Source of the DNA: Deltaproteobacteria bacterium
GTDB lineage: Bacteria; Myxococcota_A; UBA796; GCA-2862545
DNA: 48,593 bases
Assembly: GCA_006226595.1 (NCBI GenBank)
Contig: SBGP01000115.1
Coordinates: 1-48,593 of the forward strand
Reading direction: 5' to 3'
Below the pieces are notes generated by a model. It searched no databases. It saw only the letters and a list, made by a program, of their open reading frames with translations, and was not told the DNA's origin. The position numbers and the translations under genes are program-made. Of the stretch, positions 1 to 7,445 are shown in pieces. The number at the start of each line of letters is the position of its first letter. The first letter of the stretch is position 1.

Positions 1-235
1 CCTGCCCGGGCAGGTCGGCTCGTCGCATCAGGCCGATGGGGGCGTCCTCGCGTCGTGCCCCGGCCAGGGCCGCCCTCGCGGCCACGACGCCCGGATGCAT
101 CGTACCGAGCGCATCGAGCAGGGCTTCGAGTGCGGGCAGCTGGACGTCGACGCGGTCGGCCATCGCCTTGGTGCGGGCGTAGGCGCTGTCGAGCTTCAGC
201 TGCTCGATCTCCTCGGGATCGGGCGGGCAGGGCAC
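1..235 (-). CDS. Hypothetical protein, N-terminal part (runs off left edge)
   Basis: The reverse strand stays open from a GTG at 233-235 to the window edge, giving 78 residues beginning MPCPPDPEEIEQLKLDSAYA, with strong third-position GC bias typical of a real frame here. The GTG lies 4 bases after the stop of the upstream lipoprotein gene, and a GGAG sits 10 bases before it, so it looks like the last visible gene of a five-gene operon. The visible part is soluble, Ala- and Leu-rich and probably helical, with no signal peptide. I do not recognise a family, and the C-terminus is missing. Confidence 0.55.
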   Translation of the reverse strand, partial: MPCPPDPEEIEQLKLDSAYARTKAMADRVDVQLPALEALLDALGTMHPGVVAARAALAGARREDAPIGLMRRADLPGQ

Positions 236-239
236 CGCG

Positions 240-893
240 CTACAGCTCCACGCACTGGGCACCGCTGCCGTACAGGCCCTCGCACTCGGTGTTGCCCACG
301 CAGCCCGTGTACACGCACGCTCCGGACTCGCAGGCGTAGTTGTCCGCGTCGTACGCGGTGCTCCCGAGGTCGCAATCGGCAGGGGTCGTGCAGCCCTTGA
401 CGCACGTGGGCACGCTGCCTCCGCCGCACACGTAGTCGTTGCCATAGGTGGTCTGGCACTCGGTGGTGCTCGTGCAGCCGGTCCATCGGCACACGCCGCC
501 CGTGCAGGTGTAGTTGTCGGCGTCGAAGGCCGCTCCGCCGCCGATGTCGCAGTCCGCCGCCACGCTGCACGACAGCTGGCACAGGTCGTAGCTCAGTCCC
601 GGAACCGAGGCGCACACGTAGTCGCTCGACAGGTCCTGGCACTCGGCGTTGCTGTTGCAGCCGGTGTAGATGCACGCGCCGGCGTCGCACTGGTAGTTGT
701 CGGCGTCGTAGGCGAGCACGCCACCATCGCAGTCACTGGGCGCGGTGCAGCCCTCGACGCAGCTTGGCGGGGTGTCGGTGACGACGCCGCTGTCCGTGGT
801 GCCGCTATCCGTGGTGCCGCTGTCGGTGCTCGGGTTGTCGTCCCCGGCCGTGCCACAGCCGGCGATCAGGGTGAGCAGGAGCAGAGCACGCAT
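240..893 (-). CDS. Cys-rich repeat lipoprotein
   Basis: This 217-residue protein has a lipoprotein signal peptide (LLLLTLIAGC, acylated Cys at 13). A Ser/Thr/Asp-rich linker holding TTDSG repeats follows. Three tandem units of about 60 residues come next, each with eight cysteines around a core like AYDADNYxCxxGACxYTGC and ending near YVC; the second unit has the variant CRWTGC. Eight conserved cysteines per unit suggest four disulfides in an exported domain. The upstream gene is a paralog with the same three units in the same order, so this is a tandem gene duplication. The start ATG follows GAGG by 7 bases and lies 9 bases after the paralog's stop. It is probably anchored in the outer membrane; its function is unknown. 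Confidence 0.85.
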   Translation of the reverse strand: MRALLLLTLIAGCGTAGDDNPSTDSGTTDSGTTDSGVVTDTPPSCVEGCTAPSDCDGGVLAYDADNYQCDAGACIYTGCNSNAECQDLSSDYVCASVPGLSYDLCQLSCSVAADCDIGGGAAFDADNYTCTGGVCRWTGCTSTTECQTTYGNDYVCGGGSVPTCVKGCTTPADCDLGSTAYDADNYACESGACVYTGCVGNTECEGLYGSGAQCVEL

Positions 894-902
894 GGGAGAG
901 CC

Positions 903-1829
903 TCACGGGTCGATGCAGGCCGCGTCGGCGCCGTACAGCTCGGCGCACTCGGTGTCGGTGTTGCAGCCAGTGTACTCGCAAGCCCCCTGGGTGCATGCGT
1001 AGTTGTCCGCGTCCCACGCCTGCCAGCCGAGGCTGCATTCGTCCGGGGTGCTGCAGCCGAGCACGCAGGCGGGAATCGACGTGTTCGGGCTGCACACGTA
1101 GTCACTGCCGTAGTCGGCCTTGCACTCGGTGTCGGAGTTGCAGCCCTGCCACCGGCACACGCTGTCCACGCACTGGTAGTGGTCGGCGTCGAACACCGAG
1201 TATGTGCCCGCGTCGCAGTCAGCGGGGGTCGAGCAGCCGACCTGGCACACGCGGTAGCTCAGTCCGGGCACCGCCGCGCACACGTAGTCGCTGCCCAGGT
1301 AGGTGCACTCCGAGGTCTGGTTGCAGCCTGTGTACACACAGGCGCCATCGGCGCACGCGTAGTTGTCGGCATCGTAGGCGGTGTAGCCCTGGTCGCAGTC
1401 CGCGGGTGTGAGGCAGCCGTACACGCAGGTCGGCGGGGTGAGAGCCGGATCCGTATCCGTGTCGGCATCCGCGTCGGTGTCGGCATCCGCGTCGGTGTCG
1501 GCATCCGCGTCGGTGTCGGCATCCGCATCCGTGTCGGCATCCGCATCCGCGTCGGTGTCGGCATCCGCATCCGTGTCCGCATCCGCGTCGGTGTCGGCAT
1601 CCGCGTCGGTGTCGGCATCCGCATCCGTGTCGGCATCCGCATCCGTGTCGGCATCCGCATCCGCATCCGCATCCGTGTCGGCATCCGCGTCGGTGTCCGC
1701 ATCCGCGTCGGTGTCGGCATCCGCGTCGGTGTCGGCATCCGTATCGGTCTCGATCGGCGTGTCGTCGGTCGTCGGCGTCGGGTTGGGGTCGCAGCCTGCG
1801 AGAAGCAGGGCGAGGAGCATCCCTCTCAT
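903..1829 (-). CDS. Asp-rich, Cys-repeat lipoprotein (paralog of the 240-893 gene)
   Basis: The start is the ATG at 1827-1829, which overlaps the stop of the upstream DUF2914 gene by 4 bases (ATGA) and follows GAGGA by 7 bases; longer in-frame starts would lie inside that gene. The product is about 308 residues. It has a lipoprotein signal ([10 protein letters not shown]), then about 100 residues in which Asp alternates with Ala or Thr, then three eight-cysteine units with the AYDADNYxC core shared with the neighbouring lipoprotein. The acidic stretch should be extended and highly charged, and could bind divalent cations or act as a stalk; this is inference. The DNA under the stalk is a tandem repeat likely to vary in length. 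Confidence 0.87.
   Translation of the reverse strand: MRGMLLALLLAGCDPNPTPTTDDTPIETDTDADTDADADTDADADTDADADTDADADADADTDADADTDADADTDADADTDADADTDADADTDADADADTDADADTDADADTDADADTDADADTDTDPALTPPTCVYGCLTPADCDQGYTAYDADNYACADGACVYTGCNQTSECTYLGSDYVCAAVPGLSYRVCQVGCSTPADCDAGTYSVFDADHYQCVDSVCRWQGCNSDTECKADYGSDYVCSPNTSIPACVLGCSTPDECSLGWQAWDADNYACTQGACEYTGCNTDTECAELYGADAACIDP
1450..1752 (-). repeat. Hexamer-based tandem repeat encoding (Asp-Ala/Thr)n
   Basis: About 300 bases are built from 6-base words such as tcggca, tccgca, tccgcg and tcggtg, arranged mostly in 12- and 18-base higher units. On the minus strand every word encodes Asp plus Ala or Thr. Synonymous codons vary within the array, so it is old or under selection for the protein pattern rather than a fresh expansion. 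Unit gain or loss in multiples of 6 bases keeps the reading frame. Confidence 0.95.
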
Positions 1830-2899
1830 GGCTCGGTCCTCACCCGGAAGGGTACCCGCCCCAGCTCCTGTCCGTACGGGGAGAGCACCCGAACGCGCCA
1901 CTCACCCGCTTGCAGATGACGCTTGCGAGACCAGGTCCGCCAGCCACCCTCGCGTCCGCCACGCACCTCGAGGTCGATGAGGTCCGTCTGGGACCAGCCC
2001 TCGCTCGGGTCGTGAAACTCCCACGCGTGCACCAGCCGGAGCGCCATGCCCTTCGGGGCGTGCACGGCCGTGTACACGACGACCTCGTCTCCTTCGGCCC
2101 AGTCGACGGTCGGCCGGCCGAGGAGCACGCGGACCACCGAGTCCGTCCATCGCGGCTCCACGAGCTCAGGGCCGTCCTCCCTCTTCTCGATGCCCTCGGC
2201 CACCGCGGCGCGCTTCATGGCGAGGGGAAGGGGAGGAACCAGCCCCAGCCACGTGCTCGCGAGCAGCAGGACCACTCCGCCAAGAGCCGAGCCCGTCGGC
2301 AGCCACAGCCCCGGGAGGCGCTCGGTCGTCGCCGGCGGCGGCTCGCGACCCGGCACGTACACCCACGACAGGCCGATGCACGCGCCGACGAGGAGCATGG
2401 TCCCGAACAGCGCGGGCAGGGGACCCCACAGGGTGCCGGTGAGCAGCGGGATGAGGATCGCGAGCACCTGGTACGAGAAGAAGCCGACCAGGGCGAAGCG
2501 CGACAGGGTGCCGCGTGTGGCCTCCAGCCGCGCCTCGTTGGCGACGGCCAGCGCCGCGAGCACCGAGAGGAACAGCGCGGTGGGACCCGGGTGAAGGGCC
2601 CGCAGCACACTGATCGCCAGCGCCGAGAGCAGCGCGCCGAGCAGGAACTGCACGGCCATGGGAAGCAGCCACTCCGCCCGTACGAGCAGGTCCGGCAGCC
2701 ACCGCTGGCGCTCGCGTCGCTGTGCGATGGCGACGAGCACGATCAGCCCGATGAGGTACGCAACCAGCAGAGCCTGGTCGATGATGTCCTCGAGCTGCAG
2801 CGTCGCGTAGTCGAGGAGCACGCCGCCCAGGAAGAACGTCGGCCCACGCCAGCGCTCACTGCGGTCCCACAGCTCCCGCGCGCGCTCGATCGGGCTCAA
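1826..2899 (-). CDS. DUF2914 family membrane protein
   Basis: I place the start at TTG 2897-2899, which overlaps the TGA of the hemoglobin gene by 4 bases (TTGA); upstream starts would lie inside that gene. The product is about 357 residues. The N-terminal two thirds has around seven hydrophobic segments, such as [17 protein letters not shown] and [17 protein letters not shown]. The C-terminal 110 residues match the DUF2914 pattern: [20 protein letters not shown], then EGW...DLEV...[10 protein letters not shown] and [20 protein letters not shown], a beta-sandwich-like domain probably facing the periplasm. The function of DUF2914 is unknown. Tight coupling with hemoglobin upstream and a lipoprotein downstream suggests a shared envelope role. 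Confidence 0.85.
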   Translation of the reverse strand: MSPIERARELWDRSERWRGPTFFLGGVLLDYATLQLEDIIDQALLVAYLIGLIVLVAIAQRRERQRWLPDLLVRAEWLLPMAVQFLLGALLSALAISVLRALHPGPTALFLSVLAALAVANEARLEATRGTLSRFALVGFFSYQVLAILIPLLTGTLWGPLPALFGTMLLVGACIGLSWVYVPGREPPPATTERLPGLWLPTGSALGGVVLLLASTWLGLVPPLPLAMKRAAVAEGIEKREDGPELVEPRWTDSVVRVLLGRPTVDWAEGDEVVVYTAVHAPKGMALRLVHAWEFHDPSEGWSQTDLIDLEVRGGREGGWRTWSRKRHLQAGEWRVRVLSPYGQELGRVPFRVRTEP

Positions 2900-3282
2900 G
2901 GCGCCTGGTTCCTCATGTGCGCGGCGATGCGCAGGAACGTGCTCGACAGGGACTGGCGCAGGGCCGTGTCTTCGACGCACTCGGCGAGTGCGTGCTCCAT
3001 GCACAGCAGCCACTGCATGGCTTCCTGGTCGCCGATGGGGAAGGGCAGGTGGCGAGCGCGAAGTCGCGGGTGACCGCGCTTCTCGACGTACAGCGGGGGA
3101 CCGCCCGACCAGCCCGAGAGGAACTCGTACAGCTTGTCGCGAGACTCGCCGAGGTCCTCGGGGTGCATGGCCCGGATCGGACGCGCCTCCTCGAGGCTGT
3201 CCATGTAGTCGTAGAAGCGGTCCACCAGCTTGCGGATGCCGCTGGCGCCGCCCAGGCGCTCGTAGAGGTTGGGCTCGATCAT
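2896..3282 (-). CDS. Truncated hemoglobin, group II (TrHbO-like)
   Basis: The 128-residue length matches the family. The diagnostic stretch RGHPRLRARHLPFPIG carries the proximal heme histidine (His78), followed by Trp91 (G8 position) and a Tyr/Phe pair at the B helix near residues 23-25 (DRFYDYM). Group II truncated hemoglobins bind O2 or NO and often act in NO or peroxide detoxification; which applies here cannot be told. It is the first gene of a minus-strand operon, its stop overlapping the TTG start of the DUF2914 gene. The 88-base gap to divergent pheA must hold both promoters, though I see no clear -35/-10 pair there. Confidence 0.93.
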   Translation of the reverse strand: MIEPNLYERLGGASGIRKLVDRFYDYMDSLEEARPIRAMHPEDLGESRDKLYEFLSGWSGGPPLYVEKRGHPRLRARHLPFPIGDQEAMQWLLCMEHALAECVEDTALRQSLSSTFLRIAAHMRNQAP

Positions 3283-3370
3283 CGCCTAGCGACTAACGTG
3301 CTCGTCGAGGCGCCGAGAGGTAGCGAACCCGCCGAGGTGCGGATTACCCCGCGGACCACAGGGAGTGCCG

Positions 3371-4504
3371 ATGACCGAGCTGACCCCACTTCGCGAGCAG
3401 ATCGAAGCACTGGACCGAGAGCTGATCGACGTGCTGCGCCGTCGCATGGAGGTGGTGCTGCCCATCGCCGAGGCCAAGCTCGACAAGGCCTCGCCGTTTC
3501 GCGATCAGCCGCGTGAGGACGTGGTCTTCGAGCGCGTTCGCGCCATGGCGGTCGACGCGGGACTCGACCCTCATCGCATCGAGGCGCTGTACCGGGTGAT
3601 CCTCGAGTGGTCCGTCGCCCGCCAGCAGGACTACGTGCGCAGCCGTCCCAGCGCACCACTGCGGGTGGCCTACCAGGGCGTGGAGGGGGCCTACACCCAC
3701 CTCGCCGCCCAGCAGCGCTACGCGGGCCGTTCCGCCGGCGCGCTGCTCACCGGTCACCGCACCTTCGCCGAGGCCGTGGCCGCCGTGAAGTCCCGCGAGG
3801 CGGACGTCGCGTTGCTCCCCATCGAGAACACCACCGCCGGCAGCATCACCCAGACCTACGACCTGCTCGCGAACGGGGGCGTCACCATCACCGCCGAGGT
3901 CGTGAGCCACATCGAGCACTGCCTGCTCGTGCTGCCGGGCACCGATCTCGCCGCCATCCGCGAGGTGCACAGCCATCCGCAGGCCCTGCGCCAATGCGCT
4001 GCGTTCTTCGAGCAGCACGGGTGGATGCTGCCCATCGAGGCCTTCGACACCGCGGGCTCCGCGCGCATGGTCCGCGCCGAGGGCAAGCCCGAGCTCGCCG
4101 CGATCGCCAGCGCGGCAGCCGCCGAGCGCTATGGTCTCGCGATTGCCGCCCGCGGCATCCAGACCCAGGCGGGCAACTACACGCGCTTCGTCGAGGTCGC
4201 CCTCGAGGCCGCCACCGTGCAGGAAGACGTGGCCTGTCGCACCTCGCTGCTCCTCGAGCTCGTCCACGAGCCGGGCGCGCTCGGCCGGGTGCTCGCTGCG
4301 TTCGCGAAGCACCGTGTCGACCTGTCCAAGCTCGAGTCCCGGCCCATCGTCGGGGAGCCCTGGCGCTACCGCTTCTACCTGGACATCGAGGGCCACGCGG
4401 CGAGCAGCCCGGTCGCGGCGGCGCTCGACGAGGCGCGCGCGGAGTGCACCGAGCTCCGCGTGCTGGGCAGCTACCCGTGCGCCGGACGCCCGAAGCCCAC
4501 CTAG
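3371..4504 (+). CDS. pheA: Bifunctional chorismate mutase/prephenate dehydratase (P-protein)
   Basis: This 377-residue enzyme converts chorismate to prephenate and then phenylpyruvate in phenylalanine synthesis. An AroQ-type chorismate mutase helix bundle occupies residues 1-85 (LREQIEALDRELIDVLRRRM). The prephenate dehydratase domain spans about 97-280 (RVAYQGVEGAYTHLAA; IENTTAGSITQTYDLL; catalytic Thr-Arg-Phe at 271-273). An ACT regulatory domain covers about 288-370 with the ESRP motif at 322-325, which binds phenylalanine in characterised enzymes, so feedback inhibition is expected. The ATG at 3371 follows GGGAG by 5 bases; a GTG at 3365 overlaps that site and is less likely. It stands alone, divergent from the hemoglobin operon. 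Confidence 0.97.
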   Translation: MTELTPLREQIEALDRELIDVLRRRMEVVLPIAEAKLDKASPFRDQPREDVVFERVRAMAVDAGLDPHRIEALYRVILEWSVARQQDYVRSRPSAPLRVAYQGVEGAYTHLAAQQRYAGRSAGALLTGHRTFAEAVAAVKSREADVALLPIENTTAGSITQTYDLLANGGVTITAEVVSHIEHCLLVLPGTDLAAIREVHSHPQALRQCAAFFEQHGWMLPIEAFDTAGSARMVRAEGKPELAAIASAAAAERYGLAIAARGIQTQAGNYTRFVEVALEAATVQEDVACRTSLLLELVHEPGALGRVLAAFAKHRVDLSKLESRPIVGEPWRYRFYLDIEGHAASSPVAAALDEARAECTELRVLGSYPCAGRPKPT

Positions 4505-4676
4505 CAGGCTGCTGAAAAAGCCGGACCGAGTGGTCTGAGGGCCGTTTTGCGTATTCGGCCGGTCGTGCTGCGATTCCCCGAGGGCCGGCCCACAGCACTT
4601 CGGGCGGTGGGTACAAGGCCGTCGAAGTTTGTCGGAGGGGATGACGCGGCCGCGGGTCGTGCCTAAGGTCCTCAGC
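4505..4676. other. Gap with possible relic insertion-sequence end
   Basis: Immediately after the pheA stop comes CAGGCTGCTGAAAAAGCCGG, which resembles termini seen on some IS elements, followed by unusually AT-containing words (GTTTTGCGTATT, GAAGTTTGTC) for this genome. No inverted partner copy and no transposase frame are present, so an intact element is excluded. TAAGGT at 4664-4669, 17 bases downstream of ATGACG, could be a promoter for the small ORF that follows. A GGCCG/CGGCC stem around 4540-4565 could be a weak pheA terminator. Confidence 0.25.
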
Positions 4677-4805
4677 ATGCAACTCGTCGTTCACAAGTCG
4701 ATCATGCTCGCCAAGACCCTCGTCGTCACCGCGGTCCTGTGGTTCGCCGACGTCGTCACCTGGGCCGCCGAGTGGGCGGGCTGGCTCGCGAACCTGCTCG
4801 GGTGA
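4677..4805 (+). CDS. Small single-pass membrane protein (42 aa), candidate
   Basis: A 42-codon frame begins ATG at 4677 with AAGG 8 bases upstream and ends TGA at 4803-4805. The product has a basic start (VVHKSIMLAK) followed by a Trp-rich hydrophobic segment (TLVVTAVLWFADVVTWAAEW) and ends NLLG, fitting one short transmembrane or amphipathic helix. I recognise no family. A TAnnnT box at 4664-4669 is so close that the transcript might be nearly leaderless. No overlapping gene competes for this stretch. Support is limited to the ribosome-site spacing and the hydrophobic pattern. Confidence 0.4.
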   Translation: MQLVVHKSIMLAKTLVVTAVLWFADVVTWAAEWAGWLANLLG

Positions 4806-4973
4806 GCCGTCTGCGGCCGTGCGGCCCGTGCGCGGTCCCCACCTCGCCGTCGACGAGGTCGACTCGCCCCAGGGCTCGCCCTGCCCCCACCTCGCGTGCG
4901 CCAGGGCGGCCTGAACCTGTAGCGCGTCGCGTTCGAGTGCTTCGTCGCCGAGGGGGCGGGCGGCGAACCTGGC

Positions 4974-5444
4974 CTACGCCACGGTGAGGACTTCCCACTC
5001 CAGCGGGCCGGTCGGGCGCTCGACGCTCGCACCGTCGCCTTCCTCGAGGCCGGCCAGGGCCTTGCCCAGCGGCGAGTTGCCGCTGATCACGTCCACCCGC
5101 GTGCCGTCGACGTCGATGCGGCTGCCGCCCTCGGGCGCAACCAGGACCCAGCGCATCTCGCCTTCCTCGGACTCGAGGTGGACCAGCGCGCCCTGCTCGA
5201 CGACGGAGGAGGCCGTGGCCGTCTGCTGGCGGACCCAGCCGAGCAGCTGATCCAGGGACTCGAGACGCTCACCCTGGCCGGCGGCGAGGTAGCTCGCCTC
5301 GAGGGCGCGGGTGTCGTACTCGTTTTCGGGGCGCGACTCGCCGTGGGTCGCCTCGTCGCGCGCGGCTTCGAGAATGCGGACGAGCGCGTCGCGCTCGGCG
5401 GTCAGGGAGGTCAGGAGTGCGTGCAGCACCGCGGCCTTGTCCAT
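4974..5444 (-). CDS. GreA/GreB-family transcription elongation factor-like protein
   Basis: The ATG at 5442-5444 follows a strong GGAGG by 5 bases, giving 156 residues, the usual GreA length. The N-terminal half is a predicted helical hairpin (MDKAAVLHALLTSLTAERDA; ESRPENEYDTRALEASYLA) that in GreA/GreB enters the RNA polymerase secondary channel. The C-terminal half carries the FKBP-like Gre signature GNSPLGKALAGLEEGD. Gre factors trigger cleavage of backtracked RNA. The acidic tip is not the canonical DxxDE, so it may be a specialised Gre paralog rather than the housekeeping GreA. It is separated from the upstream ligase gene by two hairpins, so it is probably transcribed on its own. Confidence 0.82.
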   Translation of the reverse strand: MDKAAVLHALLTSLTAERDALVRILEAARDEATHGESRPENEYDTRALEASYLAAGQGERLESLDQLLGWVRQQTATASSVVEQGALVHLESEEGEMRWVLVAPEGGSRIDVDGTRVDVISGNSPLGKALAGLEEGDGASVERPTGPLEWEVLTVA

Positions 5445-5581
5445 GCTTCCTCCGGGAAATCCCGCTGAGACCATGCCTCTGGCGCGTCTGGGGTGCGCCG
5501 GTGGCGAGGCGATCGGCGCCAGGAGGGCAGATCGCGAGCCCGCCGGCTTATCCGATGCGGTGACGCCTGTCACGAACGACA

Positions 5582-5641
5582 GAGGCGCGCAGCCGGGCCT
5601 GCCGACGTGCGCGCCTCGCGGTGGAGCGGCTCGGGCCGCTC
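5582..5641 (-). terminator. Double hairpin downstream of the acyl-CoA ligase
   Basis: Two perfect stems follow the ligase stop on the minus strand. GAGCGGC/GCCGCTC has a 4-base loop (5624-5641), starting 5 bases after the stop. GAGGCGCGCA/TGCGCGCCTC, a 10-base stem, has a 16-base loop (5582-5617). There is no T tract, so termination may be hairpin-only or factor-assisted. Confidence 0.55.
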
Positions 5642-5646
5642 GTGGA

Positions 5647-7311
5647 TCAGGCCCAGATGACCTTGCTGCCCGCTTCGTACCAGCCCTCGACCTGGTCCTT
5701 GGTCGCATCCTCGATGGCATTGCGGCGGATCTTCATCGTGGGGGTGAGCATGCCGTTCGCGATGCTCCACTCGTCGTTGGCGACGGCGAGGAACTGCAGG
5801 CGCTCGTGGTGCTCGACCTGGCTGTTCACCTCCTTGAGGAGGTTGCCGAGCGCCTCTTCGACCTCGGCCTTCACGGACGGGTCGCTCATCTTCGGACGCA
5901 GGTCCTCGGCGAGCACGAGCTGCGCGAAGGGCTGGGGCATGCCGGTGCCGCCGACGCAGGACAGCTCGACGTGCGGGTCGTTGTTGATGATGTTCTCGAT
6001 CGGCGCGGGAGCCACGTACTTGCCCTTGGAGGTCTTGAAGATCTCCTTCACGCGACCGGTGATCTTGAGCAGGCCGCTCGGCTCCTTGCGCTCGCCGCGG
6101 TCACCCGTGCGGAAGTAGCCATCCTCGGTGAAGCTCTCGGCGGTGAGCTCGGGCAGCTTGTAGTAGCCCATCATCTTGCCGGGGCTGTCGATGAGGATCT
6201 CGCCTTCGTCCGAGATCTTGACCTTGACCTCGGCATAGGGGACGCCGACGTATCCGGGCTCGTTGTGCTCGTCCGTCGACAGGTGGCTGTACGCGAAGTC
6301 CTCGCTCATCGCGTAGCCCTCGAGCAGCTTGAGGCCGAGGCTGCGGTACCAGGCGATGAGCTCGGCCGGAATCGGCGCGGAGCCGGAGCCGGCGAGGCGT
6401 ACGGCGTCGAGGCCGAGGTTGGTGAGGATCTTCTTCTTCACGATGCCCGAGAGGATCGGGATCTTCATGTACAGATCGAGCTTCTTCTTCGGCATCTTCT
6501 GGAACACGCCGAGCTGGAACTTCAGCCACAGACGCGGCACGGAGATGAACACCGTGGGATGCGCCCGCTTGAGGTCAGCGACAAAGGTGTCGAGGGACTC
6601 GGCGAAGAAGATGTGCGCGCCGGAGATGAGGCTCGTGCACTCGAGGTACGCGCGCTCGAACACGTGGGCGAGCGGCAGGTAGGACAGCGCCCGGTCCTCG
6701 TCGGTGAACCCGAGCTCGCGCACCATGCCCTCGGCAGCGGCGGCCATGCGGCCGTGGGCGTGCATCACGCCCTTCGGCTTGCCGGTGGAGCCGGAGGTGT
6801 AGATCAGGATGCCGAGCGACTCCGGGTCGGGGACCGGGTTGTCGGCGATCGGCTCGGTGCGCGCCATGATGTCGTCCCAGGTCTCGTAGCCGTGACCCTC
6901 GGGGGCGAGCGGGAACGCGATGTGCGGGATGTCCTCGGACACGCCGGGCTTGATGTGGTGCCACTCGTCGAGCTTGCCGACGAACACCAGGCAGGACTCG
7001 GAGTGGTCCATGACGTACTGCGCGGTGTCCGCGTTGATCGTCGGGTAGAGCGCCACGGTCACGTGGCCCGCCATCCAGATCGCGAGCTCGGCGATGACGA
7101 AGTGGGCGCAGTTCTTGGAGATGATCGCGATCCGCGATCCGGGCTCGAAGTTCTGGGCGCGGAGGTGGGCCGCCATGCGGCGCGCCTGGTCGACGACCTC
7201 CTTCCACGTGTAGTCGATCACCGCCCCGCCCTGGGTGGGCTGGGTCAGGTAGATCTTGTCCGCACGCTTCTGCTCGTGCTCGTAGACGTACTCGAGGAGC
7301 TGCTTGCCCAT
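5647..7311 (-). CDS. Long-chain fatty acyl-CoA ligase (AMP-binding, FadD-like)
   Basis: The 554-residue enzyme should activate a fatty acid with ATP and CoA through an acyl-adenylate. The P-loop-like motif IYTSGSTGKPKGVMHAH lies near residues 168-185. The A5 region is LLEGYAMSE, and the A7/A8 region reads GYFRTGDRGER followed by ITGRVKEIFKTSKGKYVAP, with the hinge and catalytic-lysine neighbourhood typical of long-chain acyl-CoA synthetases. The ATG at 7309-7311 follows GGAGG by 5 bases; the TTG four codons earlier overlaps that site. A TAGAAT box at 7399-7404 is a candidate promoter. It could feed beta-oxidation or lipid synthesis; chain length cannot be read from the sequence. Confidence 0.93.
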   Translation of the reverse strand: MGKQLLEYVYEHEQKRADKIYLTQPTQGGAVIDYTWKEVVDQARRMAAHLRAQNFEPGSRIAIISKNCAHFVIAELAIWMAGHVTVALYPTINADTAQYVMDHSESCLVFVGKLDEWHHIKPGVSEDIPHIAFPLAPEGHGYETWDDIMARTEPIADNPVPDPESLGILIYTSGSTGKPKGVMHAHGRMAAAAEGMVRELGFTDEDRALSYLPLAHVFERAYLECTSLISGAHIFFAESLDTFVADLKRAHPTVFISVPRLWLKFQLGVFQKMPKKKLDLYMKIPILSGIVKKKILTNLGLDAVRLAGSGSAPIPAELIAWYRSLGLKLLEGYAMSEDFAYSHLSTDEHNEPGYVGVPYAEVKVKISDEGEILIDSPGKMMGYYKLPELTAESFTEDGYFRTGDRGERKEPSGLLKITGRVKEIFKTSKGKYVAPAPIENIINNDPHVELSCVGGTGMPQPFAQLVLAEDLRPKMSDPSVKAEVEEALGNLLKEVNSQVEHHERLQFLAVANDEWSIANGMLTPTMKIRRNAIEDATKDQVEGWYEAGSKVIWA

Positions 7312-7398
7312 GGGTGCCTCCAAATGGTGAGCCGCTGTCGGGCCACCCCTGGGGGAGGGCGATGCCCGAAGCGCTATTCCTGAATCCGCAGAGCGGGC

Positions 7399-7404
7399 AT
7401 TCTA
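7399..7404 (-). promoter_or_regulatory. Candidate -10 box (TAGAAT) for the acyl-CoA ligase
   Basis: TAGAAT on the minus strand lies 87 bases upstream of the ligase ATG in an otherwise GC-rich gap. No convincing -35 is visible 16-18 bases upstream. Confidence 0.4.
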
Positions 7405-7445
7405 CCGGAGTGGCCCCGGGATGCGAGCCGAAACGGTGCAGTGCC

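Noticed and set aside
636-665. Sigma-54-like TGGCAC...TTGCT
   Set aside because: It lies inside the Cys-repeat coding region and has a 6-base rather than 5-base spacer, so the -24/-12 register is wrong.
1450-1752. Possible CRISPR array
   Set aside because: The units are contiguous 6-18 base words without spacers and encode a clean protein repeat.
1179-1980. Plus-strand frames of Ser-Ala-Ser-Val or Val-Gly-Ile-Arg repeats
   Set aside because: They are other-frame readings of the Asp-repeat array in the minus-strand lipoprotein gene.
2900-3013. Longer N-terminus of the DUF2914 gene
   Set aside because: It would overlap the hemoglobin gene by more than 100 bases and encode Arg/His-rich sequence; the TTG overlapping the hemoglobin stop fits the coupling pattern seen elsewhere.
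5311-7383. Plus-strand 690-codon frame opposite the acyl-CoA ligase
   Set aside because: The ligase motifs are on the minus strand, and the plus-strand product is repetitive Glu/Val/Leu/His without a recognised domain.
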